Shown piece after piece: positions 53,406-61,766 of a stretch of DNA of 64,000 nucleotides. How positions within the stretch are numbered: the stretch's first letter is position 1; the number at the start of each line of letters is the position of its first letter. Location of the stretch: positions 434,001 to 498,000 of the forward strand of contig NZ_CXWE01000006.1 in NCBI RefSeq assembly GCF_001404515.1, in the 5' to 3' direction. The notes below the pieces were generated by a model that saw only the letters and a list, made by a program, of their open reading frames with translations, was not told the DNA's origin and searched no databases. This stretch comes from Roseibium album. Its GTDB lineage: Bacteria; Pseudomonadota; Alphaproteobacteria; Rhizobiales; Stappiaceae. Both the position numbers and the translations under genes were made by a program.

Positions 53406-54110
53406 ATGTCCGATGAAGAAGATATCGATCTCGCGTCTCTCTCCGACGACGAGCTTGTCGAGCAGATGCATGACGACCTATATGACGGCCTTCAGGACGA
53501 GATCCTCGAAGCCGTGAACATTCTCCTTGAGCGCGGCTGGGTGCCTTATGACGTCCTGACCAAGGCACTCGTTGAAGGCATGCGGATCGTAGGCGTCGAT
53601 TTCCGGGACGGTATCCTGTTCGTACCGGAAGTTCTGCTGTCGGCCAATGCGATGAAGGCCGGAATGAGCATCCTGCGCCCGTTGCTTGCTGAAACCGGTG
53701 CACCGAAAGTCGGCAAGATGGTCATCGGAACGGTGAAGGGCGATATTCATGATATCGGCAAGAACCTCGTCTCCATGATGATGGAAGGCGCCGGCTTCGA
53801 AGTCATCGATATCGGCATCAACAACCCGGTCGAGAATTACCTGGCCGCGCTCGAAGAGCACCAGCCGGAAATCCTGGGCATGTCCGCCCTTCTGACCACC
53901 ACCATGCCTTACATGAAAGTCGTGATCGACGAGATGAAGGCGAAAGGCATCCGTGACGACTACATCGTGCTTGTCGGCGGTGCACCGCTGAACGAGGAAT
54001 TCGGTGAAGCTGTGGGAGCGGACGGGTATTGCCGCGATGCAGCCGTCGCGGTGGAAATGGCAAAAGACCTGATCGCCCGCCGTCACAACCAACTCGCCTC
54101 CAAAGGCTGA
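53406..54110 (+). CDS. Corrinoid (B12-binding) methyl-carrier protein, MtbC/MttC family
   Basis: Small cobalamin protein that carries a methyl group between a substrate methyltransferase and a folate-dependent methyltransferase. Residues of about 15-95 are the helical cap (EILEAVNILLERGWVPYDVLTKALVEGM). The Rossmann B12 domain follows with D113-I-H115-D-I-G118, whose His is the lower cobalt ligand, then MSALLTTTM and LVGGAPLNEEF, which line the nucleotide tail. The start is the ATG at 53406 with GGAG six bases before it. It is first of a co-directional set ending at 59240. Confidence 0.93.
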   Translation: MSDEEDIDLASLSDDELVEQMHDDLYDGLQDEILEAVNILLERGWVPYDVLTKALVEGMRIVGVDFRDGILFVPEVLLSANAMKAGMSILRPLLAETGAPKVGKMVIGTVKGDIHDIGKNLVSMMMEGAGFEVIDIGINNPVENYLAALEEHQPEILGMSALLTTTMPYMKVVIDEMKAKGIRDDYIVLVGGAPLNEEFGEAVGADGYCRDAAVAVEMAKDLIARRHNQLASKG

Positions 54111-54135
54111 GACGGTGTTTGAAGGGGCTGCCGAC

Positions 54136-54783
54136 ATGCATTCCGGCGAGCCTCTTTTTCCGTTCGAGACAGATCAGGACGCAAACAACAAGATCGGCCG
54201 CGTCCTGATCATCGCTTGCGGTGCGCTCGCACGCGAGATTGTCGCCATTCGTGATCTGAATGGCCTCGACCATATCGACCTCACCTGCCTGCCGGCCAAG
54301 CTGCACAACACACCGGACAAGATACCCGACGAGGTCCGTCGCGCTATTTTGCTGAACCAGGACGTTTATTCCGAAATCCTCATCGGCTACGGCGACTGTG
54401 GAACCGGTGGCCTTCTTGACAAGGTGCTGGAGGAAACCGGCGCCAAACGCATCGAAGGAGCGCACTGCTACGCGTTCTTTTCCGGCCTGGAAGAATTCGA
54501 AAAAATTTCAGAGGAAGAACTCGGCACATTTTATCTGACCGATTTCCTTGCACGCCACTTCCAGACAATGGTCATCGAACCGCTCGGTCTCGACTGGCAT
54601 CCGCATCTCAGGGACATGTATTTCGCCCACTACAAGCGGCTCGTCTATCTCGCACAGACGGACAATCCGAAACTTGAAACAGCTGCCCGCGAGGCCGCCG
54701 AGAGGCTCCAGCTGGAATTTGAAATCCGCCGAACAGGATACGGGATGCTTTCGACCTTTCTCGGCGGCACGAACGAACCTTGA
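54136..54783 (+). CDS. DUF1638 protein of the corrinoid methyl-transfer operon
   Basis: Family without established function, often found next to corrinoid proteins and MttB-like methyltransferases. Conserved parts: RVLIIACGALAREI, LPAKLHNTPDKIPDEVRRAI, LIGYGDCGTGGLLDKVLEE, GAHCYAFFSG, and FYLTDFLARHF. Invariant-looking Cys and His residues (CGALA, GDCGTGG, AHCY) could bind a metal. The protein is soluble. The ATG at 54136 has AAGGGG at eight bases; an upstream GTG at 54115 is possible. It starts 25 bp after the corrinoid gene. Confidence 0.85.
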   Translation: MHSGEPLFPFETDQDANNKIGRVLIIACGALAREIVAIRDLNGLDHIDLTCLPAKLHNTPDKIPDEVRRAILLNQDVYSEILIGYGDCGTGGLLDKVLEETGAKRIEGAHCYAFFSGLEEFEKISEEELGTFYLTDFLARHFQTMVIEPLGLDWHPHLRDMYFAHYKRLVYLAQTDNPKLETAAREAAERLQLEFEIRRTGYGMLSTFLGGTNEP

Positions 54784-54886
54784 TACGGCTTATTGGACAG
54801 GTCGGTTTTCAGCACGCTCATGCCGCTATCAGGCGACCTGAAAATAGTGACTTCCGGCAAACATGCTCTCAGAGGAAAGAGAGAAA

Positions 54887-55189
54887 ATGGCGCAGAAAAT
54901 TTTCGTTTTTTGGCGTGATATCCCGGCGCAGATCCTGGTGAAAAAGGGACGCAAGTCGGCGCGCCGAGAATTGCCTGCCATGTTCATGGAGGCGATTGAT
55001 GCCTGTGCCATGCGCGTCGGAGCCAAGGACAGCGAAGCTTACATGGCCGAATGGCGCCGAAGCGATCCCGTCGAGGTCTCTGACGACCTGGAGACGGAGG
55101 CGGAAACGGCATTGAGCGAATTGCTCGCCGCCTATCCGAAAGACCGATTGAAAACCCTTCTTGCAAGTGGAGGCACCGAGAATGACTGA
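54887..55189 (+). CDS. Small Virulence_fact-family protein of the corrinoid operon
   Basis: 100-residue soluble protein beginning QKIFVFWRDIPAQILVKKGRKSARRELP, the signature of the family labelled 'Virulence factor' in Pfam, a name from a distant screen that says little. It ends in a helical, Glu-rich half. Its constant company with corrinoid and MetF-like genes in alphaproteobacteria suggests a part in methyl transfer, for example as a subunit or assembly factor of the MetF-like enzyme, whose start codon it overlaps (55182 within 54887-55189). AGAGG and GAGAG lie before the ATG. Confidence 0.82.
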   Translation: MAQKIFVFWRDIPAQILVKKGRKSARRELPAMFMEAIDACAMRVGAKDSEAYMAEWRRSDPVEVSDDLETEAETALSELLAAYPKDRLKTLLASGGTEND

Positions 55190-56072
55190 GCAGCGCCTGT
55201 TGGCCAATGGGCGCCTCGCCGCCTCCACCGAGATGTCACCGAAACAGGTGGTCGAAAAATCCGAGGTTCTGGTGAACATTCCCACCGGCACACAGGTTTA
55301 TGTGACCGACCTGGGCAACGCTTCGGAAGACATGATTGTCCAGGCGACGCGCACGCTGACGGACCGCAATCTCATTGCCGTGCCGCACATGGCCGCGCGT
55401 CGCTATCCGTCTCTCGAGGCTTTCGAACGCAGGATCACACGCCTGACACAGGAAGGTGGTGCGACCGAAGTACTGGCGATTGCCGGCGAAGCTGAAAAAG
55501 CCGGTCCGCTGACCTCGTCGGTTGCCCTGCTTGAGACCGGTCTGTTCGACAAACTCGGCATCCGGAAAATTGCGGTCGCAGGTCATCCTGAAGGCGCTCC
55601 CGACATCAAGCCGGATGCAATCAGGTCCTTCTTGATGCGCAAACACGAACTGGCTGCCGAAAGCGATGCGGACTTCCGGATCGTGACGCAGTTCGGCTTC
55701 GACCCGCACCGCGTCAGCCTCTGGCTGGACGAGCTGCGTGATTGGGGAAATGCCTTCCCCGTTCACATTGGCGTCGCAGGGCCGGCCAAGATGACGACAC
55801 TTCTGAAATACGCCGCGTTTGCGGGTGTCGAAAACTCTCTGAACTTTCTGAAGAAACGCGGTGGTGCGGTGGTCTCCATGCTGGCCGGGTACGATCCGAA
55901 CACAATGGTGGAGCCACTGGAGACACGTGTCACCAGCCAACCGGGAGCACAGCTCGAGCAGATCCACGTCTATCCTTTTGGTGGGATCCAGAAAACCGCG
56001 GACTGGCTGCACGGCCGCGGGAGCTGGTCCTTTCAACCCTCATCATCCCTGACTGCCAACGAGAGCGCCTAA
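55182..56072 (+). CDS. MetF-like methylenetetrahydrofolate reductase
   Basis: TIM-barrel protein distantly related to 5,10-methylenetetrahydrofolate reductase: NIPTGTQVYVTDLG, a VPHMAARRYPSLEAFERRI strand-helix replacing the classical folate loop, VLAIAGEAEKAGP, IAVAGHPEGAPDI, and VHIGVAGPAKMTTLLKYA. The HPEG motif is kept from MetF. In this setting it would run in the oxidative direction, methyl-H4F to methylene-H4F. GGAGG is eight bases before the ATG, and the start overlaps the previous gene by eight bases. At about 296 residues it is typical for the short form. Confidence 0.85.
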   Translation: MTEQRLLANGRLAASTEMSPKQVVEKSEVLVNIPTGTQVYVTDLGNASEDMIVQATRTLTDRNLIAVPHMAARRYPSLEAFERRITRLTQEGGATEVLAIAGEAEKAGPLTSSVALLETGLFDKLGIRKIAVAGHPEGAPDIKPDAIRSFLMRKHELAAESDADFRIVTQFGFDPHRVSLWLDELRDWGNAFPVHIGVAGPAKMTTLLKYAAFAGVENSLNFLKKRGGAVVSMLAGYDPNTMVEPLETRVTSQPGAQLEQIHVYPFGGIQKTADWLHGRGSWSFQPSSSLTANESA

Positions 56073-57029
56073 ATGACACGCACAGTCGTCGCATCCGCCA
56101 CAAAGGAAATCATCATCGGTTTCGACCAACCGTTCTGCGTAATCGGCGAGCGGATCAATCCGACCGGACGCAAGAAACTGGCGGCCGAGATGGTTGAGGG
56201 CAACTTCGAAACGGTGAAGGCCGATGCCCTGGCACAGGTCGCCGCCGGCGCCACAATGCTTGACATCAACGCGGGAGTGACCGCTGTCAACCCGAACGAA
56301 ACCGAGCCCCCGCTTCTGGTTAAAACCCTTGAGATAGTTCAAGGACTTACAGACATTCCTTTGTCTATCGATTCATCCGTAACCGAAGCCATCAAGGCCG
56401 GTCTTGAAACGGCCAAGGGCCGCCCGCTGGTAAATTCGGTGACAGGTGAGGAAGAAAAGCTCGAGGCAATCCTGCCGCTGATCAAGAAATACGATGTTCC
56501 CGTGGTTGCCATTTCGAACGACGAAACGGGTATTTCGGAAGATCCGGATGTCCGCTTCGCGGTAGCCAAGAAGATCGTGGAGCGTGCCGCCGATTTCGGC
56601 ATCCCTGCGCACGATATTGTCGTCGACCCGCTCGTCATGCCGATCGGTGCCATGGGAACGGCTGGACTCCAGGTCTTCAAGCTGTTGCGTCGTCTACGCG
56701 ACGAGTTGAAGGTCAACACGACTTGCGGCCTGTCCAACGTTTCCTTCGGCCTGCCGCACCGGCACGGCATCAACGCCGGCTTCATCCCGATGGTAATCGG
56801 TGCCGGCATGACGTCAGCAATCATGAACCCGTGCCGCCCACAGGAAATGGAAGCGGTTCGTGCCGCCAACGTGCTGAACGGGACTGACCCGAACTGCCAG
56901 GAATGGATCATGACATACCGGGATCACAAGCCGGCCGCCGCAGGTGCAACGGCAGCACCGGCGGAAGGTGGTGCCTCTTCCGGTGGACGCCGGAGAGGAG
57001 GCCGTGCAGCGCGGCTTTCTGCAGGCTGA
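56073..57029 (+). CDS. Methyltetrahydrofolate:corrinoid methyltransferase (pterin-binding)
   Basis: Pterin-binding TIM barrel related to MtrH/AcsE/MtgA and the folate domain of methionine synthase: FCVIGERINPTGRKKLAAEM, GATMLDINAGVTAVNPNE, PLSIDSSVTEAIKAGL, LVNSVTGEEEKL, VAISNDETGI, and TTCGLSNVSFGLPHR. It would move a methyl group from the corrinoid protein at 53406 to tetrahydrofolate. The last 40 residues are an Ala/Gly/Arg-rich low-complexity tail, an unusual addition. The start follows the previous stop directly (TAAATG) with GAGAG seven bases before it. Confidence 0.93.
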   Translation: MTRTVVASATKEIIIGFDQPFCVIGERINPTGRKKLAAEMVEGNFETVKADALAQVAAGATMLDINAGVTAVNPNETEPPLLVKTLEIVQGLTDIPLSIDSSVTEAIKAGLETAKGRPLVNSVTGEEEKLEAILPLIKKYDVPVVAISNDETGISEDPDVRFAVAKKIVERAADFGIPAHDIVVDPLVMPIGAMGTAGLQVFKLLRRLRDELKVNTTCGLSNVSFGLPHRHGINAGFIPMVIGAGMTSAIMNPCRPQEMEAVRAANVLNGTDPNCQEWIMTYRDHKPAAAGATAAPAEGGASSGGRRRGGRAARLSAG

Positions 57030-57091
57030 AGGGTTCGATACAAATCGGGACGGTTTCACTGTCCTGCCTGAAACGGCTGAAACGCCTCAAT

Positions 57092-57121
57092 CCCCTTCCC
57101 CTTTTTCCGGGGAGGGGTTTT
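57092..57121 (+). terminator. Terminator-like hairpin between the methyltransferase and activator genes
   Basis: CCCC-TT-CCCC (57092-57101) pairs with GGGG-A-GGGG (57109-57117), leaving a small internal mismatch, and TTTT follows. It may attenuate or end transcription before the activator gene at 57207. Confidence 0.65.
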
Positions 57122-57206
57122 GTACTCAGTGACCACGATATGCAGGAGATGTCCGAGACGGACGTTTTGAACTGCCGGATGTCCCAGACAGATATTTGAA
57201 GCGCTC

Positions 57207-59240
57207 ATGACCGAAGACAGCAAAACAGCAAAAGTCGTTTTCCAGCCAAGTGGCCGGCGAGGTACATTTACTGTCGGAACTCCGCTTCTGGATGCGGCCC
57301 GGTCCCTGGGTGTCTATGTCGAATCCGTCTGTGGCGGGCGCGGTATTTGCGGTCGCTGCCAGGTGGCCGTCTCGGAAGGCACTTTTGCCAAGGAGAACCT
57401 GACAAGCGTCGCCGATAACCTTGAAGGTGCGACAGAGGCGGAAACACGTTACGCGACCCTGCGCAATCTGCCTGCCGACCGGCGCCTGTCCTGCCAGGCA
57501 AGGATTCTGGGCGACCTGGTCATCGACATCCCGACGGATGCTCAGACAAATCGCCAGGTGGTGCGCAAACGCGCCGAGGCCAAGCATATCGACGCTGACA
57601 GCGCCGTTACGCTCGTGACGGTCTCGATCGTCGAACCAGACATGGAAACGCCGCGCGGGGATATCGACCGTCTGCGGGAAGCGATTGCAGCAGAAACCGG
57701 AATTGGCGATCTGACAGTTGATCCGCTGCTGTTGCCCCGAGTGCAAACTATCTTGCGGTCCGGGAAATGGACCGTTACTGCGGCAGTTTATGTCGATGCG
57801 TCCATTCAACCGACTGTCACCGCACTGTGGCCGGGGAAAAAAAACGCCGTTTACGGCCTTGCCGTCGATATCGGTTCGACAACCATCGCTGCCCATCTGT
57901 GCAACCTCAGGAATGGCCGCACCGTCTCGTCAGCCGGAACTTCCAATCCGCAGATCCGGTTCGGTGAAGACCTGATGTCACGGGTGTCCTATGTGCAGAT
58001 GAACCCCTCCAAGCTTCCCGATCTGACCAAAGCGGTGCGTGATGCCATCAATTCGCTGATCGGCAAGCTTGTCGGAGATGTCGGCGCCGAACGGTCAGAT
58101 GTTCTGGACGCAACGTTTGTCGGCAACCCGGTGATGCACCATCTCTTTCTCGGCATCGATCCGGTTGAGCTTGGTGGCGCCCCGTTTGCCCTGGCTGCGT
58201 CCGACGCAATGGTGTTGCCTGCCCGCGACCTCGATCTGGAACTCAATCCAGGTGCGCGCGTCTACATGTTGCCGTGTATTGCCGGTCATGTCGGTGCGGA
58301 TGCCGCTGCCGCAACGCTCTCTGAAAGCCCTTACAGCCACGACGAGATCACGCTGCTTGTCGACGTCGGTACGAATGCCGAGATCGTTCTCGGAAACAAG
58401 GACCGGTTGCTGGCAGCCTCCTCACCGACCGGTCCGGCATTTGAAGGAGCCGAAATCTCATCGGGTCAACGCGCCGCTCCCGGTGCGATTGAACGCCTTC
58501 GCATCGACAAGGAAACACTTGAACCCCGTTTCAAGGTGATCGGCGTTGACGAATGGTCGGACGAGGAAGGATTTTCGGAAAAAATAGACAGTGTCGGTGT
58601 CACAGGCATCTGCGGCTCGGGCATTATCGAAGCTGTCGCAGAGATGTATCTTGCCGGACTGATCACCGAGAATGGTGTCATCGATGGGGCCATGGCCGAG
58701 CGGACACAGCGCATCAGGTCCAATGGACGTACCTTTTCCTATGTCATCGCAGACGAGAACATCGAGATTTCGATCCTGCAGACGGATATCCGTGCCATCC
58801 AGCTGGCGAAAGGTGCGCTCTACGCCGGTGTGAAACTCCTTCAGGACAAGCTCGGCACTTACGCGCTGGAGCGAATTCGCCTTGCAGGTGCATTCGGCAG
58901 CTATATCGATCCTAAATACGCGATGATCCTCGGCCTCATTCCCGATTGCCCGCTCGAAGGCGTTTCCGGGGTTGGCAATGCAGCCGGAACGGGAGCGCGC
59001 ATGGCATTGTTGAACCGGGGATACAGGCGCGAAATCGAACAAACGGTTCGTGACATCGAGAAGATCGAGACTGCCCTGGAACCGAAATTCCAGGAACATT
59101 TCGTCAATGCCATGGCGCTGCCGAACAAGGTTGACCAATTCCCGAACCTCAGGTCCGCAATCGAATTGCCCGAGCGCAAGGAACAGCCAACCACCGATGC
59201 CTCAGGGGGTGAGCGACGCCGTCGGCGTCGCAGGGGATAG
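57207..59240 (+). CDS. ASKHA-domain corrinoid activation protein with 2Fe-2S ferredoxin domain
   Basis: Family of reductive activators of corrinoid proteins (RACE/RamA-like in role), which return inactive cob(II)alamin to cob(I)alamin using ATP. The N-terminal plant-type ferredoxin domain has Cys42, Cys48, Cys51 and Cys96 (CGGRGICGRC, then C). The DUF4445/ASKHA part starts about residue 215 with AVDIGSTTIAAHLCNL, a phosphate-1-like loop, and includes ATFVGNPVMHHLFLGI, PCIAGHVGADAAAATL, LLVDVGTNAEIVLG, ISSGQRAAPGAIE, TGICGSGIIEAVAEM, and LAGAFGSYIDP. 677 residues is normal. It ends in a short Arg-rich tail. The ribosome binding site is weak. Confidence 0.92.
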   Translation: MTEDSKTAKVVFQPSGRRGTFTVGTPLLDAARSLGVYVESVCGGRGICGRCQVAVSEGTFAKENLTSVADNLEGATEAETRYATLRNLPADRRLSCQARILGDLVIDIPTDAQTNRQVVRKRAEAKHIDADSAVTLVTVSIVEPDMETPRGDIDRLREAIAAETGIGDLTVDPLLLPRVQTILRSGKWTVTAAVYVDASIQPTVTALWPGKKNAVYGLAVDIGSTTIAAHLCNLRNGRTVSSAGTSNPQIRFGEDLMSRVSYVQMNPSKLPDLTKAVRDAINSLIGKLVGDVGAERSDVLDATFVGNPVMHHLFLGIDPVELGGAPFALAASDAMVLPARDLDLELNPGARVYMLPCIAGHVGADAAAATLSESPYSHDEITLLVDVGTNAEIVLGNKDRLLAASSPTGPAFEGAEISSGQRAAPGAIERLRIDKETLEPRFKVIGVDEWSDEEGFSEKIDSVGVTGICGSGIIEAVAEMYLAGLITENGVIDGAMAERTQRIRSNGRTFSYVIADENIEISILQTDIRAIQLAKGALYAGVKLLQDKLGTYALERIRLAGAFGSYIDPKYAMILGLIPDCPLEGVSGVGNAAGTGARMALLNRGYRREIEQTVRDIEKIETALEPKFQEHFVNAMALPNKVDQFPNLRSAIELPERKEQPTTDASGGERRRRRRRG

Positions 59241-59307
59241 GCAACTGTACCCGGCTCGAATGAGGTGACCCTTTGCGTGCGTCTTGTGAACTGACGGTCT
59301 CCGAAAC

Positions 59308-60543
59308 TCAGTGCCCGCCCGCCAACCCGGCACCGAGCTGAAATGCGGCGATGCTCACGCAAAGAACGGCACCAGCCAGCCCCCACCAGCGGCGGCGATA
59401 AAGAACCCCCGTGCCGTCCCGCCTGCCGAGCAGAAACAGAGACAGGTTCACAAGCGCGAAAACGCCCAGTGTGACCAGACTTGTTGTTGCCGCAAGACGG
59501 ACGAGCGGGAATGCCAGCGCCAGCACAAGAATGACGCTCGCGACAAGCATCGTGGCTCTGGCAGGTGTCTGTCTCAGCGGATCAACGATCGAAAGCCACC
59601 TTGGAGCCAAGCCTTCGTTGGCCATTCCGTAAAGAACACGACTTGCCATGACGATCTGGACGAGAATGCCGTTGATCATGGCAATCGATGCAGCGGCAGC
59701 GACAGGTTTGCCTGACAATCCGGAAACCGACTCGAAAAGCTGGGCCAGGGGTGCAGCCGACGAAACGATTGCCTGTCGATCCGCCGCCAGTGCCGCGATG
59801 ACGGCCAGCAGGACATAGATGACAAGCGTAATGCCCAAAGTCAGGTAAATCGACCGGGGAACCGTCTGTTCCGGCTGAACTGTTTCCTCGCACATGTTGA
59901 TAATGTCTTCGAAACCGATGAAAGCAAAAAACGCCAGCACACCGCTGGACAAAACACCGGTCAGGATCGCAGCGTTCATGCTCGGGGTCATCGTTGCAAC
60001 GACGTTGCCAAGGTCACCGAACAGCGGAAGACCGAAGAAAACCACGACAAGCAACGTTCCCAGTTCGAGCACGGTTACTGCCGCGGCAAAGAACACGCTT
60101 TCACGGACACCGTACCAGGCGATCGCGGACAAAGCCCCGATTACCAGCACAACAAGCAATGGTTGGGGTACCGGCAGTAATTCCCGAAGATAACCGGCAA
60201 AAGCGATGGAAATAACCGCGCTGGAAACAATTCCGGTAACGACAACGCCGTAACCGGCCAGGCGCGCAAAGAAGCTACCCAGGCCCTGATTGACGAAAAC
60301 GGCTTCTCCGCCTGCGCGCGGATATCGCTGGATCAATGCTGCATATGAAACGCCGGTGACCCCGGCTATCAGTCCTGCGAGCAGGAACGCAAGCGGGGCG
60401 CGATCTCCTGCGAGCGCCAGCACTTCACCAATGAGCGCAAAGATGCCTGCACCTATCGTGACGCCGACACCGTAAAACGCCAGCCACGGCAAGGTGATGG
60501 TGCGTTTCAGATGCTGACGAGATTTTCTGGTTTCATCTGCCAT
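59308..60543 (-). CDS. APC-family amino acid permease
   Basis: About 12 hydrophobic helices with the amino acid-polyamine-organocation family signature: FYGVGVTIGAGIFALIG in helix 1 (unwound G-x-G-x-F), GLIAGVTGVSYAALIQRYPRAGGEAVFV, FFAFIGFEDIINMCEE in helix 6, and MASRVLYGMANEGLAPRWL after helix 8. It probably imports an amino acid or amine by proton symport; the substrate is unknown. The ATG at 60543 is preceded by a purine-rich GGATGG. It is convergent with the corrinoid activator gene. Transport of a methylated amine for that pathway is possible, but APC members more often carry plain amino acids. Confidence 0.88.
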   Translation of the reverse strand: MADETRKSRQHLKRTITLPWLAFYGVGVTIGAGIFALIGEVLALAGDRAPLAFLLAGLIAGVTGVSYAALIQRYPRAGGEAVFVNQGLGSFFARLAGYGVVVTGIVSSAVISIAFAGYLRELLPVPQPLLVVLVIGALSAIAWYGVRESVFFAAAVTVLELGTLLVVVFFGLPLFGDLGNVVATMTPSMNAAILTGVLSSGVLAFFAFIGFEDIINMCEETVQPEQTVPRSIYLTLGITLVIYVLLAVIAALAADRQAIVSSAAPLAQLFESVSGLSGKPVAAAASIAMINGILVQIVMASRVLYGMANEGLAPRWLSIVDPLRQTPARATMLVASVILVLALAFPLVRLAATTSLVTLGVFALVNLSLFLLGRRDGTGVLYRRRWWGLAGAVLCVSIAAFQLGAGLAGGH

Positions 60544-60779
60544 CCATCCATTCTGCGTGAGCTTCTCGCGACAGCCAATAGGGCGATACACGTACCTGGA
60601 TGTTCACGAGGTCCCAAAAGCCTGTGCCCGCGAACTGAATCGGGCAACCAGTTTCCTGCTACCGGAATTTGTCAGTCTTCGGCTGATGTCGTGACCGATC
60701 GCTTTTCCGTTTCAACCAACAATCGAGAAAAGCATTGTTTGCCACTTTCTGACGTCGTTTTGCGCGCAGTCACAAGTCT

Positions 60780-61604
60780 TCAGGGATCCCAGAAGAACTG
60801 TTCGCGCAGTTGCTGCCAGATTTTCTCGCCAACGAGACAATCGTATGGTTCTTCCAGCGTAAACTGAACAGGCTGCACCAAAGGTTTGTCCGGGACATAG
60901 CCGCCGATCTCCAGAATGAGCTTCCGCCTGACCGCATCCGGAAACTGCGCCCATTCCGTGACCGGAATGACAAAACTTGCCGGGCCACCGGTCACGCAGC
61001 GATGGTAATAGACGTCAAGATCCGGAATGTTGAACTGTGATCCCGGACCACCGGTCGTCATCAGCGGCAGTCCGTTGATCGTTATGCCGCTTTCCACCGC
61101 AACATCACGGGCAAGCGTTACGGGAGACCCGTGATTGTTCGGGCCATCGCCGGATATATCAATGACATGGCGGTCCGCTTCGTATGGCACCTCCTCCAGC
61201 AACTCGGCCGCATGCTTGATTGCGCCTGAAATGGAGGTTCGGCGCTGACTGTAGGATTCCTGCTTCAGAATACGGTCGGCAAAGTCCCGGGCATCTTCCG
61301 GCCCTTCGATCAGGGACCAATCGACAGTTACCCTGACGTAGTTGTCGTTGGCCCATTCAAACATCATCAAGGCGATTTTACCGTGCGCACCGAGTTCGAT
61401 TGCCCGCACGACATCAGAACTGGCAACCGCGGCGGCGTAGCCCCGACGCTGGATCCTGAGTTCTTCCGGCGACATCGATCGAGAGACATCGACGGCAAGA
61501 ACAAGCGCGACGTCGACCTTTTCCTGTGCAGATGCGAGTGTCTGTGTCGCCACAAAAGCAACTAGCGCGCACATAAAAGACAGCTGATGAAGTGGCCTCC
61601 ACAT
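60780..61604 (-). CDS. DUF1194 (VWA-like) exported protein
   Basis: The N-terminal signal peptide (about residues 1-28, ending LASAQE) is followed by a von Willebrand A-type fold: VALVLAVDVSRSMSPEELRIQRRGYAAA contains the MIDAS DxSxS pattern, and VIDISGDGPNNHG supplies the later metal-contacting Asp. This is the DUF1194 family, common in Rhizobiales and of unknown function. A conserved-looking YHRCVTGGPASFVIPV and a C-terminal Cys may form a disulfide. The start at 61604 is chosen for the signal peptide; no good ribosome binding site is visible. It is divergent from the crotonase gene at 61767. Confidence 0.84.
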   Translation of the reverse strand: MWRPLHQLSFMCALVAFVATQTLASAQEKVDVALVLAVDVSRSMSPEELRIQRRGYAAAVASSDVVRAIELGAHGKIALMMFEWANDNYVRVTVDWSLIEGPEDARDFADRILKQESYSQRRTSISGAIKHAAELLEEVPYEADRHVIDISGDGPNNHGSPVTLARDVAVESGITINGLPLMTTGGPGSQFNIPDLDVYYHRCVTGGPASFVIPVTEWAQFPDAVRRKLILEIGGYVPDKPLVQPVQFTLEEPYDCLVGEKIWQQLREQFFWDP

Positions 61605-61766
61605 GCGGGAAGGATACCCGAATACACAAAAACCGGAAGCGTGCCGGTTTCCAGGGGCGATAAACCATCTGTGAGGACGGAAGCCGACGTCGTTCAACAG
61701 CCCCTTTCGCAGAAACGACCGGTTCAGTTATAAGACCACTGCAAACAGATTTTTCAGGAAATGGAC

